Shown here: positions 17,147 to 25,688 of the stretch, in pieces
How the letters are laid out: each line of letters begins with the position of its first letter
How positions within the stretch are numbered: the first letter of the stretch is position 1
The notes under the pieces: model-generated
What the model was told of the DNA's origin: nothing
Seen by the model: the letters and a program-made list of their open reading frames with translations, nothing else
Database searches by the model: none
Origin: a bacterium
GTDB lineage: Bacteria > Krumholzibacteriota > Krumholzibacteriia > LZORAL124-64-63
Reading direction: 5' to 3'
Assembly (NCBI GenBank): GCA_016712675.1
Contig: JADJQR010000001.1
Coordinates: 806,001-870,000 of the forward strand
Length of the DNA stretch: 64,000 bases
Translations under genes and position numbers: made by a program

Positions 17147-17704
17147 TGGGGCTCCTGCATGAAAATGAACATATGAATTCACTGCTATGCGGCCAGTATC
17201 CGGAGACGATCGATCCTCGATTGCCCGAAAAAATAACTTGTATCCCCGTGGGCGGTTCATATTATGAGCGCCAGCAAAAACGTGCGAGGGCCTCGGTCCG
17301 TCGCACGGGCGTCCGCCAGCTGCCGGCGGCGCCGGGGCTCCGCGACCCGCTCCTACCGGCCACGTGGTTCAGGCCGGAATTGAATTCCTGACGTAAGCCA
17401 AGATTTTTCAATTGGTTCACCGGGGCCCGGTCGGCGCGTCGTTGACGTTGTCGGCGTCCAGCAGCAGTATGGGGGGTGCGGCAGGCACCCCGTGGAATCG
17501 GACCGGCGCCCCAGGGGCGAACCGGTTCGGACATGTGCACTGCGCCTCCCGGCAGACAGGCCGGGAAGGCTTGAGGTGTAACGGGCGCACCGCGCCGAGG
17601 TTACCCCGGGCACGCCCGGGGAGTCCTTGCGGAGGCGCGACCGTGAGTGGGCGACGGGGGGATGAGCTCCCGCCGCAAGTCGCGTGGAAAAGAAGGAGAC
17701 GACA
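17147..17704. other. 558-bp intergenic region with AT-rich islands and hairpins
   Basis: No gene was found here. Bases 17155-17290 and 17375-17415 are clearly AT-richer than the surroundings, which suggests decayed foreign DNA or promoter DNA. Possible terminator structures are GTGCGA ... TCGCAC near 17280-17306 for the DUF2797 gene and CCCCGGG/CCCGGGG at 17604-17621. An imperfect hairpin occurs at 17546-17570. The promoter of the envelope operon at 17705 should lie in the right half, but no clear -35/-10 pair was seen. Confidence 0.4.
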
Positions 17705-18313
17705 ATGCGCTTCGTTCGTAATGCTGCCATTCCGGTGATCCTGATCGCCGCCATCGCGCTGCTGGCCGGTTGCTCGAAGGAGCCCGTCCTGGCGATCCAG
17801 GATGCCGAGGCGACGCTGTCCCAGCTGCAGGCCGCCGGCGCCGCCGAGTACGCGCCCCAGGCCCTGAGCGATGCCCAGAACGCCATGGCCCAGCTGAAGG
17901 CCGAGGTCGAGGCCCAGAAGGGCAAGTTCGTGCTGTTCCGCTCGTTCAAGAACGCCGAGGCGATGGCCCTGACGGCCAAGCAGACGGCTGAGGCCGGCGT
18001 GCAGACGACCGAGGCCAACAAGGCCGCCGCGAAGGCCGAGGCCGAGAACGCCCTGGCAGCCGCCCGCGCCGCGCTGACCGAGGCCCAGGCTCTGGTCCTG
18101 GCCGCTCCGGTGGGCAAGGGCTCCGAGCTGGACATCAAGATGCTGCAGAGCGACCTGATGGGTGTCGAGCAGTCCCTGGCCGACGCCGAGGGCACGCTGG
18201 CCGCCGGTCGCTTCAACGAGGCCCGCGCGAAGGCCCAGGCTGCGATGAACGCCGCCAACACCATCGCTGCGGACGTCAACAACGCCATCGCCCTGCGCGC
18301 CGGCAAGCGCTAA
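17705..18313 (+). CDS. Helical lipoprotein (DUF4398-like)
   Basis: The 202-residue protein has the lipobox IALLAGC and then is almost wholly helical and Ala/Glu-rich: AEATLSQLQAAGAAEYAPQA, LSDAQNAMAQLKAEVEAQKG, LAAARAALTEAQAL. AAEYAPQALSDAQ is the signature of DUF4398 lipoproteins, found near peptidoglycan and outer-membrane genes. AAGGAG sits before the ATG. It lies 67 bases ahead of an L,D-transpeptidase gene whose N-terminal half has the same Ala-rich helical style, so the two may interact at the cell wall. Confidence 0.75.
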   Translation: MRFVRNAAIPVILIAAIALLAGCSKEPVLAIQDAEATLSQLQAAGAAEYAPQALSDAQNAMAQLKAEVEAQKGKFVLFRSFKNAEAMALTAKQTAEAGVQTTEANKAAAKAEAENALAAARAALTEAQALVLAAPVGKGSELDIKMLQSDLMGVEQSLADAEGTLAAGRFNEARAKAQAAMNAANTIAADVNNAIALRAGKR

Positions 18314-18379
18314 GGACGACGACACACCGGGACTGTTGGTGCGACACGGACGTCGCCCGGACGGACATCTGGAGATCTG

Positions 18380-19540
18380 ATGGAGCTTCGTCGACCTTCC
18401 CGGCGTCTGGTCATCGCGGCGGTCGCGGCCATTACGGTCGCGACCGCCGCGGTCGCATGGACGTGGCCCTGGCTGCAGGGCCGGCATCACCCTCCCCTGG
18501 CCGCGCGCAGCGAGGCCGAGAGGGCCTTGAACACGGCCGTGACCGGCGACGGCGTGCTGCCCGCCGAGATCGCCCTGGTCCGGCTGCAGATGGAACGTTC
18601 GATCACCGAGGATCGACGCCAGGGCGCGGCGTTCCCGTGGCGGCGCGATTTCCGGGCGGCAGCGTCCAGCTATCGGCTCACGGCGGCGAACGCGGCCTCG
18701 GTGCTGGCCGCGGCGGGCCGTCGGGTCGCCGAGGCGCGGCAGGCGGCCGAGGTGGCCGTGGCCAGTTCGAGCGCCCTGGTGGGAGACACCGACCGCCTGG
18801 CGTCCGGGATCAAGTTCCCGCAGCATGAGAGGGCGCGTCTCAAGCGCGCCGTTGCCTTGGCGGAAGAGGCGCGTATCGCCCTCAAGGAGGGCGACTTCGA
18901 ATCCGCAGTGAAGGCAGCCACGCGCGCGACCCAGGAGGCGCAGGCCGCGCGTCTGGGCGGCGTCCGCGTCGTGGAGCGCTTCGCCAACCGCGAGCAGGTG
19001 GCTATCTGGCGCCGTTGGCAGGACGAGACCATCGCCGCGACGCGGGGCGGCGGCTCAGCGGTCATCGTGAACAAGGAGCGCAAGGAAGTCGCGCTCTACC
19101 GCAACGGCGTGCGTGCCCGCACCTACCAGGCGGATTTCGGCAAGAACAGCCTGGTGGACAAGCGCGTGGCCGGAGACGGCGCCACGCCCGAGGGGCGCTA
19201 CCGCGTCACCTCCAAGCGTGGACGCGGGCAGACGACCTACTACAAGGCGCTGATGCTGGACTACCCGAACGCCGAGGACCGCCGCAAGTTCGCGCAGGAC
19301 AAGAAGGCCGGCCGCATCGCGCGCAACGCGCGCATCGGGCACCTGATCGAGATCCACGGCGACGGCGGCCGTGACGAGAACTGGACGCAGGGCTGCGTGG
19401 CCCTGGCCAACCCGGACATGGACGACCTGTTCAACCGCGTGTCGGTGGGCACGCCGGTGACGATCATCGGCGGCGACGGCACCGGGGACTATTCGGTTCT
19501 CTGGCGCGCACACGCGGCAAGCCAGCAGGGAGCACGATGA
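18380..19540 (+). CDS. L,D-transpeptidase (YkuD domain) with long helical N-terminal region
   Basis: The 386-residue protein has an N-terminal membrane anchor or signal (LVIAAVAAITVATAAVAWTW). Ala-rich helices to about residue 215 follow, then a YkuD domain with GDGATPEGRYRVTSKRGRG, LIEIHGDGG and TQGCVALANPDMDDLF. The His of IHGDGG (near 325) and Cys of TQGC (near 338) form the catalytic pair that makes 3-3 peptidoglycan crosslinks or attaches proteins to the wall. The usual SHGC is TQGC here. Its stop overlaps the next gene by ATGA. The helical region may sense or bind the lipoprotein encoded upstream. Confidence 0.88.
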   Translation: MELRRPSRRLVIAAVAAITVATAAVAWTWPWLQGRHHPPLAARSEAERALNTAVTGDGVLPAEIALVRLQMERSITEDRRQGAAFPWRRDFRAAASSYRLTAANAASVLAAAGRRVAEARQAAEVAVASSSALVGDTDRLASGIKFPQHERARLKRAVALAEEARIALKEGDFESAVKAATRATQEAQAARLGGVRVVERFANREQVAIWRRWQDETIAATRGGGSAVIVNKERKEVALYRNGVRARTYQADFGKNSLVDKRVAGDGATPEGRYRVTSKRGRGQTTYYKALMLDYPNAEDRRKFAQDKKAGRIARNARIGHLIEIHGDGGRDENWTQGCVALANPDMDDLFNRVSVGTPVTIIGGDGTGDYSVLWRAHAASQQGAR

Positions 19541-20169
19541 AACGGCGGTTGCTGATCGGCGCGGGCATCGCCCTGGGGGCACTAGTCGTGCTCACGGGCG
19601 TGGCGCTGCTCATGGTCGACCGCTCGGGCTACCACTACCGGGACGCCGACTTCGCGTTCTCGGGGGCGGACAGGGGCGCGCGCCGCAAGCTCGAGGCGAA
19701 CTTCACGAAGCCGCCGGCGAAGGTGTACATCGTCGTCGACCGCACCCATAACCGGCTGGAACTGCGCAAGGGCTCGACGACGACGTTGACGGCCGTGTGC
19801 TCGGCGGGCTCGGGCTACAAGCTGGTCGAACGCGACACGGCCAAGCGCAAGGGCCGGCAGTGGGTGTTCGACACGCCGCGCGGCATCCACAAGGTGAAGA
19901 ACAAGCGCACCGACCCGGTCTGGAAGCGCCCCGACTGGGACTACATCGAGCGTGGCGAGGCGTTCCCGCGCCGCGACAGCGAACGCATCGAGTACGGCAT
20001 GCTCGGCGACTACGCGCTGGACCTGGGCGACGGCTACATGATCCACGGCACGCTCTACGAACGCCTGCTCGGCCGCGGCGTGACGCACGGCTGCATCCGC
20101 CTGGGCAAGGATGACCTGGCCACGGTCTACAGGGAATGCCCCATCGGCACACCCATCTACATCTACTGA
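19537..20169 (+). CDS. L,D-transpeptidase (YkuD domain)
   Basis: The 210-residue protein has an N-terminal hydrophobic anchor (LLIGAGIALGALVVLTGVAL) and a YkuD domain: VYIVVDRTHNRLELRKGSTT, DTPRGIHKVKNKR and GYMIHGTLY with GVTHGCIRLGKDDL. His near 169 and Cys near 185 form the active pair. The start ATG overlaps the stop of the preceding transpeptidase gene, so the two are made together and probably act on the same cell-wall substrate. Confidence 0.9.
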   Translation: MKRRLLIGAGIALGALVVLTGVALLMVDRSGYHYRDADFAFSGADRGARRKLEANFTKPPAKVYIVVDRTHNRLELRKGSTTTLTAVCSAGSGYKLVERDTAKRKGRQWVFDTPRGIHKVKNKRTDPVWKRPDWDYIERGEAFPRRDSERIEYGMLGDYALDLGDGYMIHGTLYERLLGRGVTHGCIRLGKDDLATVYRECPIGTPIYIY

Positions 20170-20180
20170 GGCGGGTTCGG

Positions 20181-20879
20181 ATGACGTCGCTGCGCTTCCG
20201 GTTGCTGATGACGGGATTGGCGCTCGGGCTGGGTGCCGCGCCAGGTGTGGCCGCGGAAGCCGAGCAGCCTGCCCCCGCGGTGGCACGCGGGCCGTTCGCG
20301 TTCCCGGCGAACCCAGCGCTGAAGGACTGGCTGGCCAAAGCCGGCACCGATTCGTTCTTCCTCGTGCTAGACCCCGTCGGCGGCAAGCTCCAGCTGGTGC
20401 TCGGCGGCGTCATCATCCGCACGTTTCCTGTCGCCGACCTCAAGGTCGCCACGCCGCGGCGGTGGGGTGGCGCCACGCCGTTGCCGGAGGCCTGGCATGA
20501 GCGCGTGTGGACCGGCGCGCGGATCGATCCGCCGCACCCGGGTGCGCGCACGGAGATCGTCGGGCCGGAGGTCGGCACCGCCTCGGGCGAAGTGCTGATA
20601 CCGCCCACGCCCGAGGAAGCGATCCCGGTGCCGTCGCTGTACCGCGTGCGCTTCGCCGAAGGTCTGGCGCTCGAAGTGACCGGCGGTCAGGCCGAGCAGA
20701 AGGGTGAACTGCCCCCGAACGAGCTGCCCTCCGGTTTGCGCGAGAAGTGGCGCCTGCTACGTGAAGGTGCGCCCGACCTGGTGCGTGTGCGGATCCGCCT
20801 GGAGCCGGAGCACTACGCCGAGATGTACCGCAGCCTGCCACCGGGGACCGACTTCGTGATCCTGCACGCCGTCGACTAG
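20181..20879 (+). CDS. Secreted protein of the L,D-transpeptidase operon, possibly a degenerate YkuD relative
   Basis: The 232-residue protein has a signal peptide (LLMTGLALGLGAAPGVAAEA). The segment DSFFLVLDPVGGKLQLVLGG resembles the opening strand of a YkuD domain, but no HGxxx...HGC catalytic motif is present. The rest (YRVRFAEGLALEVTGGQAEQ, LVRVRIRLEPEHYAEMYRSL) is not recognised. It starts 11 bases after the second transpeptidase and is the last gene of the operon. It could be a non-catalytic partner; the kinship is a weak inference. Confidence 0.6.
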   Translation: MTSLRFRLLMTGLALGLGAAPGVAAEAEQPAPAVARGPFAFPANPALKDWLAKAGTDSFFLVLDPVGGKLQLVLGGVIIRTFPVADLKVATPRRWGGATPLPEAWHERVWTGARIDPPHPGARTEIVGPEVGTASGEVLIPPTPEEAIPVPSLYRVRFAEGLALEVTGGQAEQKGELPPNELPSGLREKWRLLREGAPDLVRVRIRLEPEHYAEMYRSLPPGTDFVILHAVD

Positions 20880-20951
20880 ACGGCGTCGAGGTGACCCCGC
20901 CCGCAGCCGCCTCCGCAAGACGACAGAAGCCCCCCGCCACGTCGCCGCCGC

Positions 20952-20972
20952 TTGTCACGTTGTCCGTGACAA
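20952..20972. promoter_or_regulatory. Inverted repeat TTGTCAC-N7-GTGACAA
   Basis: A perfect 7-base inverted repeat with a 7-base spacer lies about 125 bases upstream of the small-peptide gene at 21097. It could be an operator for the peptide cassette or the terminator of the transpeptidase operon; the absence of a U tract favours an operator. Confidence 0.4.
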
Positions 20973-21096
20973 TAGCCGTCGCGCCCGCGACAACCTCCTG
21001 CCTTTGAACATGTTGCCTCTGCGGCCGCCTGCGGGATCCGTCCTTGCCTCAGGGGCGCGTCCACCGGGAACCAATCACGAACCAAGGAGGGATACC

Positions 21097-21378
21097 GTGA
21101 ACGACAACCACAACACCGCCTTCACCGCCGACGACCTCGAAGCCAGCCTGGCCCGTCTCGGCGCCAGCGAGTTGGAGCAGCGCCTGGAGTTCGCCCCGTT
21201 GCTGGCCGGCACCGGCGACACCGGCCCGCTGGACACGGATGCGTCCGTCTGCTGCAGCTGCAAGATCCCGCCGGATCTCATCATCGGAGGCGGCGCCATG
21301 GCGCCCGCGGTCACCGGTGATCCGACGCCCGGCGGGGACTTCTGGGGCTCGGGCCCGGTCAGCGGCGGCGGCTTTTGA
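21097..21378 (+). CDS. Candidate precursor peptide with CCSCK motif and Gly-rich tail
   Basis: A GTG at 21097 with AAGGAGGG just upstream opens a 93-residue peptide. Residues 1-45 are polar and helical (TADDLEASLARLGASELEQ), like the leader of a ribosomal natural-product precursor. Then come LLAGTGDTGP, the cluster VCCSCKIPPDLIIGGG and a tail rich in Gly, Pro and Trp. The acidic helical leader, small Cys-rich core and tight linkage to an acyltransferase and an M50 protease suggest modification and cleavage. I know no named family for it. The next gene starts at a TTG overlapping this stop. Confidence 0.65.
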   Translation: MNDNHNTAFTADDLEASLARLGASELEQRLEFAPLLAGTGDTGPLDTDASVCCSCKIPPDLIIGGGAMAPAVTGDPTPGGDFWGSGPVSGGGF

Positions 21379-22571
21379 GCCGTCACCCGCAGCCGGGTGA
21401 CCTGAACACCGGCCGCCCGCCGCGGCCTGCCGCTCCGGGGAGCGGCGGGCCCGGCCGGCGGCCGGAAGCCGCACCCGGCCCGCCGGCCCGCTCCCCGGGC
21501 TGGGAACTGTGGAACTTCCGGGCGCTGTTCCCGGGTGCGGTGCAGGCGGACCTCGAGGCGGTCCGGTCCGAGCAGGTGCGGATCCTGGCGAGGGAACGGG
21601 AGGCTCTCGCCAGGTTGTGGTCCGGGGGCAAGGACCTCCTGTCCCCGGGCCGCGCCCACCTGGCGCAGCACCCCGAACTGGCTGCCGGGATCACGGTGTC
21701 GCTGCACACGGGTCCATACCAGATGCTGCCGGAGCCCTGGCTCCACGCGGACCTGTCGCCGCTGGTCATGTTGAACGCGAGCGCACTCCCGCGCTTCCGC
21801 GAAGCGGCGTTCACCCTGCAGCGGCAACTGGGGCACCGAGAATCGGCGCAGTGGGCCGCCGTCGGCGAGCCCGGATTCATGCGCAAGGTCGTCGGGGCGA
21901 TCCGGGCGGGGAGGCCCGTCCTGGCCTACCTCGACGGCAATAGCGGCGGCGACGGCGCCCTCGGCACGCGCGAGCACGGCCTGCGCTACCGGCTGCCCGG
22001 GCGCGAGATCCTGGTCCGCACCGGGCTGGCACGCCTGGCGTGCCGCCTGGCCTGCCCGCTGCACCGGGTGTCGCTGCGCTGGGATGCCGGCGCGGTCGTC
22101 TGGGACGGCGCGCCTTCGCTGCGCCCGATACCGGGCGAGGACCACGAGGAGGTCACGCGGCGCCTGTTCGATTGGGCCTTCGACGTTGTCCGCGACCGGC
22201 CGGCGCAGTGGCAGTACTGGACCATGCTCCGTGACAGCAGCGCCTGCTTCTGTGGCACGCACATGGACGACCCGGAGGGGCCGCCGGGCCCGCGCGAGGA
22301 GATCCAGCGCGAGTTCGCTGAGTGCTGCGCCCGTCGCGACATCCACGTGCGCCTGGTGCTCGAGCGCGACATCGAAGTCTGGGGCGACGTTCTGGCGGAC
22401 CAGACCGGCGAACGCTTCTATCCGGCCGCCGGGCTGGCGGACGCCGACCTGGACGTCCTGCGCTGCGGTCGGCCCACGCTGCAGGAACTGCGCGAGTACC
22501 ACGGCGACGCGTGGTTGCGCTTCCACGGTCTGCGTCTGGTGCTGCTGGGCCTGGCCAGGCTGGGCGCGTGA
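21375..22571 (+). CDS. HtrB/LpxL-like acyltransferase family protein
   Basis: The 398-residue product opens with a TTG that overlaps the peptide stop. After a Pro/Gly-rich start it resembles lipid-A acyltransferase-type proteins: ITVSLHTGPYQMLPEPW occupies the place of the catalytic His motif, and AGRPVLAYLDGNSGGDG and FDWAFDVVRDRPAQWQYW match the later conserved blocks. It has no clear membrane anchor, unlike LpxL. A substrate other than lipid A is likely given its coupling to a small peptide gene. The start codon is uncertain because no Shine-Dalgarno site precedes it. Confidence 0.65.
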   Translation: MSRHPQPGDLNTGRPPRPAAPGSGGPGRRPEAAPGPPARSPGWELWNFRALFPGAVQADLEAVRSEQVRILAREREALARLWSGGKDLLSPGRAHLAQHPELAAGITVSLHTGPYQMLPEPWLHADLSPLVMLNASALPRFREAAFTLQRQLGHRESAQWAAVGEPGFMRKVVGAIRAGRPVLAYLDGNSGGDGALGTREHGLRYRLPGREILVRTGLARLACRLACPLHRVSLRWDAGAVVWDGAPSLRPIPGEDHEEVTRRLFDWAFDVVRDRPAQWQYWTMLRDSSACFCGTHMDDPEGPPGPREEIQREFAECCARRDIHVRLVLERDIEVWGDVLADQTGERFYPAAGLADADLDVLRCGRPTLQELREYHGDAWLRFHGLRLVLLGLARLGA

Positions 22572-23587
22572 GCCGGCACTGGCGCGTCCGCGGTCCGACC
22601 GGCGCGCGCCTGGAGGTGCACCCGCACCCGAGCGGACCGTGGCTGGTGCTGGCCGGGCGCCGTGTGCTGGTGGTCAGCCCCGACGCGGGGCGGGCCCTGC
22701 TCCCGCTGCACGGAACGCCGGTGGCCGCGGGCCCGACGCCGCCGCGCCGAGGGCGCGGGCTGCCCCTGCGGGCGACGCTGCTGCCGGCGGGCCTGGTGCG
22801 CGCGCTGGCCGCGAGGCTGGTCCCGCTGGCCTCGACCGCCGGGCTGGCCTTCCTTGCCGCGTCGGGCCTGGTGGCGGTCGCCTGCCTGCGGCCGTGGACC
22901 GTGGCCGGCGGCTTCTCCGGTCCGGCGCTGCTGCTGTTCGCCGCCGGCGCGCTGCTGCACGAGCTGGGGCATGCGGCCGCGCTGCGACGTGAAGGCTACG
23001 CCCCCGGGTCGGTCGGTGTGGGCGTGTTCGCGATCGTGCCCGTCCTGTTCGCCGATGTCAGCGCCGTGCGGTTGCTGCGACGCGCGGCCCGCGTGCGCGT
23101 GGACCTGGCTGGTCCGGCGTTCCAGGCCGGTGCGGCCGGCGCGCTGGCGGTGGTCGCAGCGGCAGGCGGGCCCGGTGTGGCAGCGCACGCGGGAGCGGCC
23201 GCCGTCGCCACCCTCGCGGCGCTCGGCTGGTCGCTGCTGCCGTTGTCGCGCAGCGACGGCACCTGGGCGCTGCGCGACGCGCTCGGGGAGCTGGAGATGG
23301 GGGCGGACCCGGCGGCGCCGCCACGGCCGGCAGTCCGCCGCCTCGAGTCGGGGCTAAATGTGGCCCGCTTCACGGTGTCGGCGCTGGCGTGCGTCCTGCT
23401 GCCGGCGCGCGTGGCCGCGCTGCTGGCGGTCGCGTTGGCGGCCGCGGGACTGCCGCTGCCGCCGTCGGCCCGCGTCATCCTGGCCGGCGGGCTGCAATCG
23501 ATCGCGGTGGCGGCCCTGCTGGGCGCGGCCGGGCGCGCGTGGCACCGGCATCGCGCGGGGCGGGCGCTGCGGAACGGGCGCGGCTGA
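22568..23587 (+). CDS. Membrane zinc metallopeptidase, M50-like
   Basis: The 339-residue protein is coupled to the acyltransferase by a GTGA overlap. Several transmembrane segments surround LLHELGHAAALRREGY, whose HELGH (residues 131-135) is the zinc motif of M50/site-2-type peptidases. SRSDGTWALRDAL near residue 228 supplies the probable third ligand Asp. FADVSAVRLLRRAARVRVDLAGP is typical of M50-like proteins in peptide natural-product and export clusters. Its N-terminal 90 residues form a soluble domain of unknown type. It may cut the leader from, or export, the product of the gene at 21097. Confidence 0.8.
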   Translation: MSRHWRVRGPTGARLEVHPHPSGPWLVLAGRRVLVVSPDAGRALLPLHGTPVAAGPTPPRRGRGLPLRATLLPAGLVRALAARLVPLASTAGLAFLAASGLVAVACLRPWTVAGGFSGPALLLFAAGALLHELGHAAALRREGYAPGSVGVGVFAIVPVLFADVSAVRLLRRAARVRVDLAGPAFQAGAAGALAVVAAAGGPGVAAHAGAAAVATLAALGWSLLPLSRSDGTWALRDALGELEMGADPAAPPRPAVRRLESGLNVARFTVSALACVLLPARVAALLAVALAAAGLPLPPSARVILAGGLQSIAVAALLGAAGRAWHRHRAGRALRNGRG

Positions 23588-23687
23588 GCCATCGCGGCTT
23601 GGCCATCGCGAACCGCGCATCCCGGCTGGGCCGCCGCCGCGCGGTGCGCTATCATGCCCTCCGGTCCCATCACCGGAAGGGCAGGGC

Positions 23688-24005
23688 ATGGCCGCGCGCG
23701 GACAGGACGACGAGGCAGCACCGGACGACGCCGGGCCCGACGGGGCGCCGCAGCCGCTGGCACTGGACGGCGTGCTGGACCTGCACATGTTCCCGCCCGC
23801 ACAGGCACGGGCGCTGGTCGACGACTGGCTGGATGCCAGCCGCCAGGCCGGCCTGCGCGACCTGCGCATCATCCACGGCAAGGGGATCGGCGCCATGCGC
23901 GAGCTGGTGCACGCGGCGCTGGCCTCGCGCGCCGACGTGGAATCGTACGGGCTGGCGCCGGACGCCTCCTCCTGGGGGGCCACCGCCGTGCGGATGAAGC
24001 CCTGA
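23688..24005 (+). CDS. Smr-domain protein (first of two)
   Basis: The 105-residue protein is a stand-alone Smr domain: VLDLHMFPPAQARALVDDWL supplies the LDLH motif, and LRIIHGKGIGAMRELVHAAL the HGKG loop. Smr domains nick DNA or RNA; they occur at the end of MutS2 and alone. GGAAGG precedes the ATG at 23688. A second, different Smr-like gene begins one base after this stop. Confidence 0.85.
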   Translation: MAARGQDDEAAPDDAGPDGAPQPLALDGVLDLHMFPPAQARALVDDWLDASRQAGLRDLRIIHGKGIGAMRELVHAALASRADVESYGLAPDASSWGATAVRMKP

Positions 24006-24006
24006 C

Positions 24007-24414
24007 ATGGCGCCGCGCCGCAAGCGACGTGAGGACGACCGGCCGGCGCTGCAGCGCGGGCTGCGGCGCTCGATCCGCCATCAGGCCGTGGACACGACGG
24101 ATGATGACGAGCGCGATGCGGCCGACGCGCGGCGCGAGCCGGGCCGCCCGCCCGAGATCCTGCTGCGCAAGCTGAAGCTGGCCGAAGCGCTGGAGCGGCT
24201 GGAGTTCCAGTTGCGCGCCCACGCCGCGCGCGGCCCGGGTGAGGTCCTGGTGGTCCACGGCAAGGGGCAGCATTCGCCGGGCGGGGTGCCCGTGCTGGGC
24301 CCCGAGGTTCGGCGCTGGTGCGACGCGCATCCGTCGCTGGTGGACTCGTGGAGCGAGGCGCCGCTGCGCTGGGGCGGCAGCGGTGCCATCGTCGTGCGCC
24401 TGCGGGCGCAGTAG
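24007..24414 (+). CDS. Smr-domain protein lacking the LDLH motif (second of two)
   Basis: The 135-residue protein has a basic, charged N-terminus and a C-terminal Smr-like part with VLVVHGKGQHSPGGVPVLGP, the usual HGKGxHSxGG loop. The N-terminal LDLHG of active Smr domains is replaced by EILLRKLKLAEALERLEFQL, so nuclease activity may be lost or altered. Its tight linkage to the preceding Smr gene suggests a heteromer of one complete and one partial domain. Confidence 0.8.
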   Translation: MAPRRKRREDDRPALQRGLRRSIRHQAVDTTDDDERDAADARREPGRPPEILLRKLKLAEALERLEFQLRAHAARGPGEVLVVHGKGQHSPGGVPVLGPEVRRWCDAHPSLVDSWSEAPLRWGGSGAIVVRLRAQ

Positions 24415-24442
24415 GCCGCACTGCGAAAGGGAAGGGAAGGGC

Positions 24443-25204
24443 ATGGCCCGCGACTCGCGTAAGTTCCTGGATGGGCGCACGGCGCTGGTCACCGGCGGGG
24501 CGCGGCGGCTGGGCCGCGTGATGGCCTCGGCCCTGGCGCGCGCCGGTGCCACGGTGGTGGTCCACCACCATACCTCGCGTGACGATGCGCGGGCGACCGC
24601 CGCGGGCATCGAGGTGCTGGGCGGCCGCGCCTTCCTGGTGGACGGCGACCTGGCCGACCCGCGCGCCACCTCGGCGCTGTGCCGACGCGCCGCGGATGTC
24701 TGCGCGGCGCCGCTGGACATCCTGGTGAACAACGCCTCGATATTTGCCCCCGGCGCGGCCGCGAGCACGACCGCCGCCGAATGGGATCACGCGCAGGCGG
24801 TGAACCTGCGCGCGCCGTTCCTGCTGGCGCAGGCGTTCGCGGCGCAGCTGGCCGGCGACGGGCCCGCCGACATCGTCAACCTGAACGACGGCCGCGCGCT
24901 GCGCCCGGGCTGCGACCACTTCGCCTACACTGTCAGCAAGGTGGGCCTTCACGGGCTGACGCGCAGCCTGGCGCTGGCGCTGGCCCCGCGCGTGCGCGTC
25001 AACGAACTGGCGCTGGGCGCCGTGCTGCCGCCCGAGGTCCCAGCCGGCGGCTACCAGCGCACCCCGCGCGAGGCGCTGCCGCTGCGCCGCTACCCGACCT
25101 GCGACGATGTCGCCGACGCCCTGCTGTTCGTGCTGGCGGCCCCGGCCCTGACCGGGCAGACGGTGCACGTCGACGGCGGCCAACACCTGCAACCGTGGAG
25201 TTGA
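24443..25204 (+). CDS. Short-chain dehydrogenase, pteridine-reductase-like
   Basis: The 253-residue protein has the NADP(H) motif TGGARRLGRVMASALARAG, DILVNNASIF and the active pair YTVSK. At the usual catalytic Ser position it has Asp (IVNLNDGRALRPG), the pattern found in pteridine reductases such as PTR1 and FolM. ARRLGR with Arg after the Gly motif also fits NADPH. A role in reducing folate- or monapterin-type pterins is therefore plausible, but substrate cannot be fixed from sequence. GGGAAGG precedes the ATG. Confidence 0.82.
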   Translation: MARDSRKFLDGRTALVTGGARRLGRVMASALARAGATVVVHHHTSRDDARATAAGIEVLGGRAFLVDGDLADPRATSALCRRAADVCAAPLDILVNNASIFAPGAAASTTAAEWDHAQAVNLRAPFLLAQAFAAQLAGDGPADIVNLNDGRALRPGCDHFAYTVSKVGLHGLTRSLALALAPRVRVNELALGAVLPPEVPAGGYQRTPREALPLRRYPTCDDVADALLFVLAAPALTGQTVHVDGGQHLQPWS

Positions 25205-25211
25205 ACACGTC

Positions 25212-25619
25212 ATGGCGCGCCTGAAGAAGAAGCTGATCGTGGTCGGCGACCGCCTGCTGGTCCGCCCGGAGGAGGGCGACGAGCGCACGAACGCCGGCCT
25301 GTACCTGCCGCAGACGGCGATCGCCTCGCGCCAGGCCGCCGGCGGCTGGGTCGTCTCGGTGGGCCCGGGCGTGCCCATCGTCAACCCGCTGGACATGACC
25401 GACGACTCCTGGAGCGAGGGCGACCACGCCGCGCGCGCCCACTACCTGCCCATGCAGGCGCAGGAGGGCGACTACGTGCTGTTCATGCGCAAGGCAGCGG
25501 TCGAGATCACGTTCGAGAAGCGCGCCTACCTGATCGTGCCGAACGGCGCGGTGCTGGTACTGGTGCGCGAGGGGTTCGAGACCGGTGGCCCGGCCTGGGA
25601 GCCGGAGGCAGGCGACTGA
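25212..25619 (+). CDS. GroES-family co-chaperone-like protein
   Basis: The 135-residue product has the GroES beta-barrel pattern: LIVVGDRLLVRPEEGDERTN, a mobile-loop-like region AGLYLPQTAIAS, VVSVGPGVP and EGDYVLFMRKAAVEITFEKR. It is longer than classical GroES (about 95 residues) and carries an insert near residues 60-80. No groEL is adjacent, so it may be a secondary paralogue with its own client. It starts seven bases after the SDR gene. Confidence 0.82.
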   Translation: MARLKKKLIVVGDRLLVRPEEGDERTNAGLYLPQTAIASRQAAGGWVVSVGPGVPIVNPLDMTDDSWSEGDHAARAHYLPMQAQEGDYVLFMRKAAVEITFEKRAYLIVPNGAVLVLVREGFETGGPAWEPEAGD

Positions 25620-25688
25620 CCCGGGGCCGCCGCAGCGGCCGACCTTTTGGTTGCGCGGTCCGGATTCCTGCCGCATCGTAACCGCCCT

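Noticed and set aside
13406-17260. Minus-strand open frame of 1284 codons
   Set aside because: It runs opposite the TrmB-type, retropepsin and DUF2797 genes and has low-complexity His/Arg/Ala sequence with no motif.
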